Part shown: in pieces, positions 1-6,077 of the stretch
Layout of the letters: each line of letters opens with the position of its first letter
How positions within the stretch are numbered: position 1 is the first letter of the stretch
Assembly (NCBI GenBank): GCA_036795455.1
Contig: DAIRET010000165.1
Span: 1 to 6,514 of the forward strand
Direction: 5' to 3'
DNA length: 6,514 nt
Origin: DAIRET01 sp036795455
GTDB taxonomy: Bacteria > Bacteroidota > Ignavibacteria > Ignavibacteriales > Ignavibacteriaceae
Translations under genes and position numbers: made by a program
The notes under the pieces: model-generated
Told to the model about the DNA's origin: nothing
The model's input: only the letters and a program-made list of their open reading frames with translations
The model's database searches: none

Positions 1-687
1 TTTATCGTCAATGTAATCAATTAGTTTCGGAGCATCTTTAATTATCGCTATGTCTCTCTCATCCTTACTATCGAATATTCGCAGTATGTTTGTTTCAAAA
101 CGTTTTTTGCTGTCCTGTGATAAAAGATGAACTTTGTTTGATAAAAACTCTTTTAATACATTTTTATATTTATCGCGTCCTTCCGGTTCACCAAGACTAT
201 TGATTTTTACGCTGATATGCTTTAATCCAAGTTCCTTAAAAATAAAGTATGGTAGCTGTATCATTTCGGCATCAAGCAAAGTGGATTCGCTTCCGAGAGC
301 TTCTGCGCCGAATTGATGAAACTGCCGGAGTCTTCCTGCCTGCGGTCTTTCCTGCCGGAACATGGGTGATATATAAAACAGTTTATTAAGAGATACTGAT
401 GCACCTAACGAATGTTCAATAAAAGCTCTTACAACCGATGCTGTCATTTCAGGTTTTAAGGTTATGCTCGTTCCTCCTCTATCGATAAAGGTATACATCT
501 CTTTACTTACAATATCAGTCTCTTCGCCAATACCTCTTGCAAAAAGAGAAGTCTCTTCAAATATAGGAGTGCGTATTTCTTTATAGTTGAACGATGTAAA
601 TTGTCTTCTGACAACCTCTTCAAGTTTCAGCCATTTGTTCACATCGGATGGTAAAACGTCTTTAGTTCCGGTAATTGCTTTAATCAT
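1..687 (-). CDS. hisS: Histidyl-tRNA synthetase, N-terminal 229 residues (C-terminus outside window)
   Basis: This is a class II aminoacyl-tRNA synthetase that charges tRNA-His with histidine in the cytoplasm. I translated the minus strand by hand from the ATG at 687-685. The frame stays open for 229 codons to base 1, about half of the usual length of roughly 420. The N-terminus MIKAITGTKDVLP is the typical HisRS opening. YKEIRTPIFEET (about 35-46) is the motif 1 region and TLKPEMTA (76-83) matches the family LRPE(G)TA segment. FRQERPQAGRLRQFHQFGAE (110-129) is an unmistakable motif 2 with its ATP- and acceptor-stem-contacting arginines. The histidine-specific motifs, motif 3 and the anticodon-binding domain lie beyond the edge. 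There is no strong Shine-Dalgarno; only GGTG sits just ahead of the ATG. The EIIA gene ends 66 bases upstream on the same strand, so cotranscription is possible. Nothing looks broken in the visible part. Confidence 0.97.
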   Translation of the reverse strand, partial: MIKAITGTKDVLPSDVNKWLKLEEVVRRQFTSFNYKEIRTPIFEETSLFARGIGEETDIVSKEMYTFIDRGGTSITLKPEMTASVVRAFIEHSLGASVSLNKLFYISPMFRQERPQAGRLRQFHQFGAEALGSESTLLDAEMIQLPYFIFKELGLKHISVKINSLGEPEGRDKYKNVLKEFLSNKVHLLSQDSKKRFETNILRIFDSKDERDIAIIKDAPKLIDYIDDK

Positions 688-753
688 ACACCAAATAATT
701 ATAATACTTTAAAATGATTGATAATATATACTCTTTACGCCACGGTAGCCGGT

Positions 754-1224
754 TTAAAGTTCATAATAGGAGCTTTCCTCTTCTCGAAATATAGTTATTA
801 TATCTTCAGTGGAAATAGCATTTATTAATTTCTGCCTGAAATTGTCCTTTGTCATCATCCGGGAAATACGGCTAAGAAGTTTGATGTGCATACTAACAAG
901 GTTTTCTTTTCCGATAAGTAAAAACACAAGATAAACCGGTTGAGCATCAAGTGATTGATAATCTACCGGTTTACTTGCTTTGCCAAAAGCGCACAGGATA
1001 TCAGTAATTGCATCCGTTTTTCCATGGGGAATCGCAAAATTTTTACCTACACCTGTAGACATTATTTTCTCCCGTTCCATTACAGCAGACCTTACTTTAT
1101 CAATATCTTTTACACGAGGGTCGTCTTTAAAGAGATTTATCAACTCGTTTATTACTTCCTCTTTTGTTGTCCCCTTTAATTCAGGGATGATTACTCTATC
1201 ATTCAGTAATTCAGATAATTTCAT
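754..1224 (-). CDS. ptsN: PTS EIIA protein, nitrogen/regulatory (PtsN-like) type
   Basis: This is a 156-residue stand-alone EIIA domain of the mannitol/fructose/Ntr family (PTS_EIIA_2), close to the usual length for PtsN. Such proteins accept phosphate from HPr or NPr on one histidine and either pass it to EIIB or, in the Ntr branch, act as cytoplasmic regulators. The signature REKIMSTGVGKNFAIPHGKT covers residues 51-70, with the phospho-acceptor His67 in IPHG. A second family segment, PVYLVFLLIG (about 95-104), follows, then MHIKLLSRISRMM, the usual LxxLSxLxR helix. No membrane segment and no EIIB or EIIC gene are visible, which favours a regulatory role over sugar uptake; that is inference. 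The start is ATG at 1224-1222, with no clear Shine-Dalgarno. It reads toward hisS 66 bases downstream and is divergent from the unknown gene at 1451. The symbol reflects family type; orthology to enterobacterial ptsN is not shown. Confidence 0.9.
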   Translation of the reverse strand: MKLSELLNDRVIIPELKGTTKEEVINELINLFKDDPRVKDIDKVRSAVMEREKIMSTGVGKNFAIPHGKTDAITDILCAFGKASKPVDYQSLDAQPVYLVFLLIGKENLVSMHIKLLSRISRMMTKDNFRQKLINAISTEDIITIFREEESSYYEL

Positions 1225-1259
1225 CTGTACGGACCGTCTTTAGATTTTTGAATATTTAA

Positions 1260-1294
1260 CGTCAAAATTTAAGAAACACTTACCTGTTAAACAA
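1260..1294 (-). promoter_or_regulatory. Candidate sigma70-like promoter for the EIIA gene
   Basis: Read on the minus strand, a -35-like TTGTTT (1294-1289) and a -10-like TAAATT (1271-1266) are separated by exactly 17 bases, giving a leader of about 35 bases to the ATG at 1224. A second pair, TTGACG (1265-1260) and TAAAGA (1242-1237), is also spaced by 17 but would leave a leader of only about 5 bases. Matches to consensus are partial and the region is very AT-rich, so chance hits are likely. Treat this as a location to test. Confidence 0.25.
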
Positions 1295-1337
1295 TTTAAT
1301 AAGAATTTCATTTCGACAATTTTTCCCATACACCCGG

Positions 1338-1366
1338 TTGGATTGTTTCCGACACATCAATATAGA
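1338..1366 (+). promoter_or_regulatory. Candidate sigma70-like promoter for the unknown gene at 1451
   Basis: TTGGAT (1338-1343) and TATAGA (1361-1366) are separated by 17 bases, close to the TTGACA/TATAAT consensus. Transcription would begin near 1373, leaving a leader of about 78 bases before the GTG at 1451. This leader contains AT-rich tracts and a run of eight T at about 1409-1416. The assignment rests on spacing and partial consensus only. Bacteroidota-type housekeeping promoters differ from this form, so the organism's identity matters. Confidence 0.3.
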
Positions 1367-1450
1367 AAAATTTTTACGTTAATCGTATAAAAAATATGTA
1401 AAATCTGTTTTTTTTGATAATTTAGCATTCGGAATTCAAGGTAATTATTA

Positions 1451-2344
1451 GTGGAATCTTCAACAAAAAAAAACATCAGGCTAAAAATAACAAGCAACCA
1501 GCAGAATCGTCTTGAATACTTAATTGAACGATTCAAATATATTTTCCGTAACCTGGAAGTTAGTGAGCCTATCTATGAACCCAAATCAAATATTATCTAC
1601 TATACGTTGATTGTCGGGTCAAGAAGCTACTATTTCATGATTATCGAAACTCTCGCCCTCAATGGTTTTGTTATAGAATCTAATGATAAAAAAGTTGTCG
1701 AAGTATATGAGAAAATAAGGGAAAAGTATAAAGATGACCTTGCAAGATTCTCTGAACAACAAAGAATGAGCAGAAGAATTAATAAAGGACATGATTCAAT
1801 CGATGAACTGATTGATGAAGGAAAATACTCGGAATTAATAAAAATCTCAAAAGATATAACCTACAGCCCGGAAATCATAAATAAAGCAAGAGCATTTATT
1901 ATGTTTTCGGTTACCAACATGATTATCAAAAGTATTGAACTGGTTTCAAAAAAAAGATGGGAGTCGCAACAGGCAATTAAAAACCTTCTTAAAGTAGCTG
2001 CGGATGTTTCTTTGAAGCAGTATAACTGTGATCAATTAATGGAACAAGCCGGTATAATTGCAATAGAGCTGAGCGCAAAAAATGATGATTCTCTACTCTA
2101 CTTGGTTAAAATCAGTAATCTCAAGAATATTGACCCGCTATTAAATATAAAAGCTGCTATTAAACTGGGTGGAATACTCCTCGGGAACCCGGAAAAGTAT
2201 GACCATGAAATTAAAGTTGCCATAAAAGAATTGAATACCCGGTGGCTTGCTGCTATACTTGAACCAGTTAAAAGTAAATTATCTGAAGAAGAATTGGAAT
2301 TGCTGGATAAATGCATAGCATTTATTCAAAGTAAAAGAAGATAA
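1451..2344 (+). CDS. Unknown protein with small alpha/beta N-terminus and HEAT-like helical C-terminus
   Basis: I do not recognise this 297-residue protein. No signal peptide or membrane segment is visible, so it is probably cytoplasmic. Residues about 18-75 look alpha/beta: a helix (LEYLIERFKYIFRNL), a strand pair around IIYYTLIVGSRSYYFMII, then NGFVIES. Residues 80-113 form a highly charged helical linker. From about 115 to the end the sequence is almost all amphipathic helix in repeated hairpin-like units (for example SIDELIDEGKYSELIKISKD at 116-135), resembling HEAT or armadillo scaffolds. There are only two cysteines and no catalytic motif. The start is GTG at 1451. It is the only usable start, because an in-frame TAA lies at 1442-1444, and an AAGG at 1438-1441 sits 9 bases upstream. 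The gene is divergent from the EIIA gene and 45 bases upstream of the MATE transporter, in the same reading frame as it. A protein-protein scaffold role is inference only. Confidence 0.85.
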   Translation: MESSTKKNIRLKITSNQQNRLEYLIERFKYIFRNLEVSEPIYEPKSNIIYYTLIVGSRSYYFMIIETLALNGFVIESNDKKVVEVYEKIREKYKDDLARFSEQQRMSRRINKGHDSIDELIDEGKYSELIKISKDITYSPEIINKARAFIMFSVTNMIIKSIELVSKKRWESQQAIKNLLKVAADVSLKQYNCDQLMEQAGIIAIELSAKNDDSLLYLVKISNLKNIDPLLNIKAAIKLGGILLGNPEKYDHEIKVAIKELNTRWLAAILEPVKSKLSEEELELLDKCIAFIQSKRR

Positions 2345-2389
2345 CTTAAACTAATTAGTCGGAACAAATTTCCTGTCAATGCACCAGTT

Positions 2390-3730
2390 TTGAAATACAC
2401 ATTCAAAAACCACATTAACCAAACATTTAAGTTGGCTTACCCTGTAATGATAGGTCAGCTCGGCATTATTATGATGGGAATAGTCGATAGCGCTATGGTC
2501 GGTAGAATCGGTGCGGATCCATTAGCCGCCTCATCAATTGCAAATGGTCTTTTCATTTTAGTATTGATAATCGGGATCGGGGTTTCTTATGTTATCTCTC
2601 CGCTTGTTTCAATCGCTATAGGAAGCAATAACCAGAAAGAATGCGAATCCATTTTCAAGCAATCATTCTATGTAAATGTTATCCTTGGATTTTTTTTGAT
2701 GCTGATTTCGTTCTTTGCTTCAGAACTTGTAGCATATCTGAATCAACCCTCCGAAGTTGAAAGACTTGCAATTCCATACATCAGGATTTTAAGTATATCA
2801 ATAATTCCCGTAATGGTCTTTCAAACCTACAAGCAATTCATAGAAGGGATGTCAATAATGAAACCCGCTATGATTATAACAATCGCTGCCAATATCATTA
2901 ATGCATTAGCCAACTGGGTTTTCATATTCGGTAATCTCGGATTACCTGCACTGGGATTAAACGGCGCCGGTTTAGCTACTTTATCTTCAAGAACTTTTAT
3001 GATGGCGGGAATAATAATATATGTTATTAGAACATCTACGCTGAAGGATTACAGGCTTTCTATCCTTCCTATTCAACTTGATAAAAGAATGATAGTAAAA
3101 ATATTAAGTCTTGGTATTCCGGGTGGCATGCAGTACTTCTTTGAAGTCGGCTCCTTTGCATTTGCATCCGTAATGATCGGCTGGATAGGAACTATTGAGC
3201 TTGCTGCTCATCAAATTGCATTAAGTTTATCATCTGTTTCGTATATGATTATTCTCGGAATCTCCTCTGCTGCTGCAATCCGTGTTGGTCGTTTTGTAGG
3301 TGAAAAAAACATAAAGGAAACGAGAAAAGCCGGTTTCACAGCATTGCTATTGTCGGCGTCGATTATGTTATTTTTTGGGTTTATTTTTATTACAGGGAAA
3401 GAATTACTTCCTTCTCTTTATATCGACAACAGCGAGGTAATTAGCATTGCATCTTCATTATTAATTATAACGGCAATATTTCAAGTCTTTGATGGTACCC
3501 AGGCTACGGGAATCGGTATTCTAAGGGGAATTACAGATATGAAAATCCCTACATTAATTACGTTTACATCTTACTGGATAATCGGTTTACCTTCCGGTTA
3601 TTTATTTGCATTTGTTTTTAAAGCCGGAGTAATCGGTATCTGGCTTGGCTTTTTACTTTGTTTGATTACATCCGCATTACTTTTAACGCTTCGTTTCAAC
3701 TATAAAAGTAAACAGATAATAATACACTGA
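2390..3730 (+). CDS. MATE family efflux transporter, NorM type
   Basis: This is an inner-membrane antiporter of the multidrug and toxic compound extrusion family, which expels cationic drugs or metabolites using Na+ or H+. The 446 residues with about twelve hydrophobic segments match the normal family size. The two MATE halves open with LAYPVMIGQLGIIMMGIVDSAMVG (about 15-38) and LGIPGGMQYFFEV (about 241-253). Acidic residues line up with those known in Vibrio NorM at a constant offset of three: Asp33 in IVDSAMVG (D36), Glu252 in FFEVGSF (E255) and Asp368 in FDGTQATGIGILRG (D371). The substrate cannot be told from sequence. The start is TTG at 2390; upstream codons in this frame contain no ATG, GTG or TTG back to the previous gene's TAA, and the next ATG (residue 20) would cut into the first membrane segment. 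It lacks a clear Shine-Dalgarno. It probably shares a transcript with the upstream unknown gene. Confidence 0.94.
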   Translation: MKYTFKNHINQTFKLAYPVMIGQLGIIMMGIVDSAMVGRIGADPLAASSIANGLFILVLIIGIGVSYVISPLVSIAIGSNNQKECESIFKQSFYVNVILGFFLMLISFFASELVAYLNQPSEVERLAIPYIRILSISIIPVMVFQTYKQFIEGMSIMKPAMIITIAANIINALANWVFIFGNLGLPALGLNGAGLATLSSRTFMMAGIIIYVIRTSTLKDYRLSILPIQLDKRMIVKILSLGIPGGMQYFFEVGSFAFASVMIGWIGTIELAAHQIALSLSSVSYMIILGISSAAAIRVGRFVGEKNIKETRKAGFTALLLSASIMLFFGFIFITGKELLPSLYIDNSEVISIASSLLIITAIFQVFDGTQATGIGILRGITDMKIPTLITFTSYWIIGLPSGYLFAFVFKAGVIGIWLGFLLCLITSALLLTLRFNYKSKQIIIH

Positions 3731-3828
3731 CAATTACGATTGAAATTTCCATTCGACTTATGGTTACACCGCTCTTAAACTTATTTTACCATACTCTGAA
3801 AATCAAATACATTTGGAATGCAAAACCA

Positions 3829-3836
3829 TATATTTG
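3829..3836 (+). promoter_or_regulatory. Candidate Bacteroidota-type -7 box (TATATTTG) before the PspC gene
   Basis: TATATTTG fits the TAnnTTTG -7 element of Bacteroidota housekeeping promoters and lies 30 bases before the PspC start. The nearest upstream TTTG (3812-3815) is only 13 bases away, shorter than the usual spacing of about 19, so the -33 element is unconvincing. The 136-base gap after the MATE gene makes a separate promoter for the envelope module plausible. Confidence 0.3.
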
Positions 3837-3855
3837 CAACAGAGAATTTAATTTG

Positions 3856-3862
3856 AAGGTGA
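3856..3862 (+). promoter_or_regulatory. Strong ribosome binding site of the PspC gene
   Basis: AAGGTGA lies four bases upstream of the ATG at 3867 and is the clearest Shine-Dalgarno in the window together with GAGGTG (4269-4274) ahead of the next gene. Both settle the starts of this gene pair. The contrast with the weak sites of the neighbouring genes suggests that this module is translated more efficiently. Confidence 0.7.
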
Positions 3863-3866
3863 AGAA

Positions 3867-4283
3867 ATGAAAAAGCGATTAACCCGTTCAGTACGCGATA
3901 AAGTTTTTTCCGGTGTTGCCGGAGGAATTGCAGAATATATTGAAGTTGACCCTGTTATTGTAAGGATATCATTTGTTCTTCTTACATTGCTTCACGGTGT
4001 TGGTTTAATTGTTTATATAGTCTGTATGGTTATTATGCCGCAAGAAATTCTGCTCCCGGATGAAATGCAGGAAAAATACAAAGGAATGGAGACAGCAGGA
4101 AATGAAAAAAAGAAAGGGAACAGAGAAAAATACTTCGGTGCACTTTTAATGGGAATAGGTGTTATCTTTCTGCTTAAAAATATTGCCGATTGGAGATTTT
4201 TCGAAATAGTACCATTCATACTTATTGTTATCGGTGTATGGCTTGTAATGAATTCAATTAAAAAAGAAGAGGTGTCTCAATGA
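3867..4283 (+). CDS. PspC-domain membrane protein fused to a LiaI/LiaF-like transmembrane hairpin
   Basis: This is a 138-residue inner-membrane protein. Residues 1-60 are a PspC domain: basic start KKRLTRS, then DKVFSGVAGGIAEYIEVDPVIVR (11-33), matching the family GVxGGLAEYFxxDPxxVR core, then a membrane segment at about 34-57 ending in IMPQE. PspC proteins sense or relay membrane stress in phage-shock-type responses. Residues 60-87 are a charged, lysine-rich linker. Residues 88-130 form a second hairpin, YFGALLMGIGVIFLLKNI then FEIVPFILIVIGVWLVM, resembling the LiaI/LiaF-like membrane region, which also opens the next protein. The two-domain layout is known among PspC-like proteins of the FCB group and Firmicutes. 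The start ATG has a strong AAGGTGA site. The gene overlaps the next by ATGA at 4280-4283, implying translational coupling and joint function. The signal sensed and the regulator controlled are not visible here. Confidence 0.92.
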   Translation: MKKRLTRSVRDKVFSGVAGGIAEYIEVDPVIVRISFVLLTLLHGVGLIVYIVCMVIMPQEILLPDEMQEKYKGMETAGNEKKKGNREKYFGALLMGIGVIFLLKNIADWRFFEIVPFILIVIGVWLVMNSIKKEEVSQ

Positions 4284-5182
4284 AATTCAGTCGCTTATTC
4301 TGGGGTTTATTTTTAGTAACACTCGGCGGTCTTTTTTTAATCGCTAACGTTTTTGGTCTGCAGATTAACCTGGGCGAGATTTATATCTATTGGCCTGTTA
4401 TTTTAATTATTTTCGGATTATCCATCTTCTTAAAAAGTGAATTACCAAAAACAATTCTAACCGGTGCGGCAGCTATCCTTTTGGGATTAATCATTTTCAA
4501 CCTGTTTATCCGCCCGTGGGGTTGTGTAAAAAAGAAAACCGTTTGCTACACTGTTATGAATGATTCAGTAAGCTACCCATATGAAAACAGCATTCAGAAT
4601 GTGAACCTTGTTTTAAAAGGTGGAGCTGCGTCCTATAAGATACAATCCGGAACCGATAGTCTTTTCTTATTAAAAGGTTATGACCTTTCTGAAACCGTAT
4701 CATACGACGTTGTAAATGAACCGGATTATGTTAAGATAGTTATTGAATCTGAAGATTTAAAATTTAAGTGGGATAATGAATTTACTGCAAACGAATTTCT
4801 ACTAAGACTAAATGAAAACCCCGCTTACAATTTTCAGTTTGATATCGGTGCTGCAGAAGCCGACTTCGATCTTTCTTTGTTAAAGATTAAAAACCTTGAT
4901 TTTGATATCGGTGCTGCCAAAATGTATTTGAAGTTGGGACAGCCAGTAGATGATACATTGTATGTAGACGTTGAAGCCGGTGCTTCTTCTATAAAGATTT
5001 TGTTCCCGGATTCACTCGGTGGAGAAGTATTTTCCGATCTCTCGCTCTCATCAAAAAACTTTTCCGGTTTTACAAAGCTCGAAAAAAATAAGTACAGAAC
5101 GGAAAATTTCTTTGATGCAAGTAAGAAAATAATATTCAGAATTTCCGGCGGCGTGGCAAAAATCCGAATCGAAAGGTATTGA
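4280..5182 (+). CDS. LiaF-like membrane protein with toastrack/DUF4097-type beta domain
   Basis: The 300-residue protein starts with three membrane segments at about 7-26 (FWGLFLVTLGGLFLIANVFG), 34-51 (IYIYWPVILIIFGLSIFL) and 57-77, the arrangement of LiaI/LiaF-like proteins. In Gram-positive bacteria LiaF restrains the LiaS sensor kinase of the cell-envelope stress response. Residues 78-300 are beta-rich, with recurring G-A/G-(A/S/V) turns: LKGGAASYKI (112-121), FDIGAA at 187-192 and at 208-213, VEAGASSIKI (231-240) and ISGGVAKIRI (288-297). This fits the toastrack or DUF4097-like beta-solenoid fold. Cys82 and Cys89 lie just after the last membrane segment and could pair if that side is periplasmic. 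Topology is not decided by the sequence. GAGGTG lies five bases ahead of the ATG, which overlaps the PspC gene's stop by four bases. No regulator or kinase partner is in the window, so LiaF-like regulation is inference. Confidence 0.88.
   Translation: MKFSRLFWGLFLVTLGGLFLIANVFGLQINLGEIYIYWPVILIIFGLSIFLKSELPKTILTGAAAILLGLIIFNLFIRPWGCVKKKTVCYTVMNDSVSYPYENSIQNVNLVLKGGAASYKIQSGTDSLFLLKGYDLSETVSYDVVNEPDYVKIVIESEDLKFKWDNEFTANEFLLRLNENPAYNFQFDIGAAEADFDLSLLKIKNLDFDIGAAKMYLKLGQPVDDTLYVDVEAGASSIKILFPDSLGGEVFSDLSLSSKNFSGFTKLEKNKYRTENFFDASKKIIFRISGGVAKIRIERY
4838..4917 (+). repeat. Two copies of a 17-base direct repeat inside the LiaF-like gene
   Basis: TTTGATATCGGTGCTGC occurs at 4838-4854 and again at 4901-4917, 63 bases (21 codons) apart and in frame. 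Both copies encode FDIGAA. The spacing equals one turn-like unit of the beta domain, so the repeat most likely reflects internal duplication or shared structural constraint in the protein. It does not look like a mobile or regulatory element. Confidence 0.85.
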
Positions 5183-5197
5183 AAATCACATATCTTC

Positions 5198-5226
5198 CGA
5201 AATTTTACCACTTTTCGATTTTTTTT
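5198..5226 (+). terminator. Weak candidate intrinsic terminator after the envelope module
   Basis: CGAAA (5198-5202) can pair with TTTCG (5213-5217) around a 10-base loop, followed one base later by eight T (5219-5226). Position and T-run fit a terminator for the PspC/LiaF-like operon, but the five-pair stem with two G-C pairs is weak. It could be chance in AT-rich DNA. Confidence 0.35.
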
Positions 5227-5233
5227 GCTCTTA

Positions 5234-5249
5234 TTGATCGATTGATCAA
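5234..5249. repeat. Inverted repeat TTGATC-GATT-GATCAA
   Basis: Perfect six-base arms TTGATC and GATCAA flank a four-base centre in the 116-base gap between the LiaF-like gene and the cysteine-rich unknown gene. A nine-T run follows at 5260-5268. The site could be a binding site for a dimeric regulator near the next gene's promoter, or a second weak stem of a termination region. No family match is claimed. Confidence 0.5.
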
Positions 5250-5298
5250 ATAGGTTTACTTTTTTTTTAATAAATTATGGCAGTATTAGAAAAAAATT

Positions 5299-6012
5299 GT
5301 GAGCCAAATGACTATCGAACCGGAAATTACATTTTCTTACCTATTCAAATTTGATAGCGGGAAAGAGATCAAGTTTGAAGTGAAGATGGAGAAAGATTCA
5401 CTTGTAATAATTAGGAAACAAGGTGAAGTATATCCCGACTGGACTAAATTAGAAAATTTCAAATGCCCGCATTGTCCGCTGGATGAAACTCTTTTGGATT
5501 TTTGTCCGCTTGCTATAAACCTTGTAGAAATAATTAATAATTTTGCCAACCATAACTCATACGAGAACGTTAATATTTACGTTGAAAGCCCGAATCGTAA
5601 TTACAATAAATACACAAGTTTGCAATCGGGTGTAAGCAGCCTTCTCGGTCTGATTATGGTTTCATCCGGCTGCCCGGTTCTTGGGAAATTGAAACCGATG
5701 CTCCATTTTCATCTCCCCTTTGCTACACTTGAAGAAACTGAGATCCGTGCTTTCTCATTCTACTTACTTGCACAATACATTAAATGGAAAAGAGGTGAAT
5801 CACCCGATTGGGAGATGAATAATCTTTCTAACATTTATGAAGATATTCGGGTGCTTAACCGGAATGTCTCCCGTAAAATTGCAGACCTTGAAGAGAAGGA
5901 TACAAGTATCAATTCAGTAGTCGTGTTAAATAACTTTGCCGATTATGTTACATTTACTCTTGATGAAAAAATGATGGATGAACTTGAGCACTTTCTAAAA
6001 GAGTTTTTTTAA
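5299..6012 (+). CDS. Conserved-looking protein of unknown function with CPHCP cysteine cluster
   Basis: This 237-residue protein has no visible signal peptide or membrane segment. Residues 10-45 look like beta strands (EITFSYLFKF, EIKFEVKMEKDSLVIIR). Then comes FKCPHCPLDETLLDFCPLA (55-72) with Cys56, Cys59 and Cys69, followed by a helix NLVEIINNF. Residues 108-129 hold LQSGVSSLLGLIMVSSGCPVLG with Cys125, and MLHFHLPFATLEETEIRAF (134-152) adds His136 and His138. The C-terminal part is helical (YLLAQYIKWKRGESPDWEM onward). From memory, proteins with this CPxCPL and SSGCPVL pattern recur in deltaproteobacteria and related phyla without a known role. Four cysteines plus two histidines could bind a metal or an Fe-S cluster; this is inference. 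The start is uncertain: GTG at 5299 or ATG at 5308, neither with a Shine-Dalgarno. The downstream queuosine-precursor transporter is 65 bases away on the same strand. Confidence 0.88.
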   Translation: MSQMTIEPEITFSYLFKFDSGKEIKFEVKMEKDSLVIIRKQGEVYPDWTKLENFKCPHCPLDETLLDFCPLAINLVEIINNFANHNSYENVNIYVESPNRNYNKYTSLQSGVSSLLGLIMVSSGCPVLGKLKPMLHFHLPFATLEETEIRAFSFYLLAQYIKWKRGESPDWEMNNLSNIYEDIRVLNRNVSRKIADLEEKDTSINSVVVLNNFADYVTFTLDEKMMDELEHFLKEFF

Positions 6013-6077
6013 TCAATTCTATCATTTTAGTCCGATTGTTGAGAACAAAAGTATAAATCTAATTACCGGGGTATTTT

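Noticed and set aside
134..316. Open frame of 60 codons on the plus strand
   Set aside because: It lies wholly antisense to the clearly coding hisS reading frame, and its translation has no domain-like features.
1230..1238. Palindrome ACGGaCCGT just upstream of the EIIA start
   Set aside because: Four-base arms around one base are too short to support an operator call without further copies.
955..1243. Two plus-strand open frames of 74 and 87 codons
   Set aside because: Both are antisense to the EIIA gene, whose family signature and catalytic histidine are intact; neither has a ribosome binding site or family resemblance.
2098..2316. Minus-strand open frame of 72 codons
   Set aside because: It is antisense to the helical unknown gene, whose own frame has coherent amphipathic helices; there is no independent support.
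2342..2389. Stop-codon readthrough fusing the unknown protein to the MATE transporter
   Set aside because: The frame match occurs by chance one time in three, the MATE protein is complete from the TTG, and no recoding signal such as a downstream stem is visible.
3761..3793. TATGGT ... ACCATA inverted repeat after the MATE gene as a terminator
   Set aside because: The stem is six pairs with a loop of over 20 bases and no following T-tract.
4834..5211. Minus-strand open frame of 125 codons
   Set aside because: It is antisense to the beta-rich half of the LiaF-like gene. Its serine-rich composition is the usual shadow of a real coding frame in AT-rich DNA.
5337..5549. Minus-strand open frame of 70 codons
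   Set aside because: It is antisense to the cysteine-rich gene, whose motifs are clearly in the plus-strand frame.
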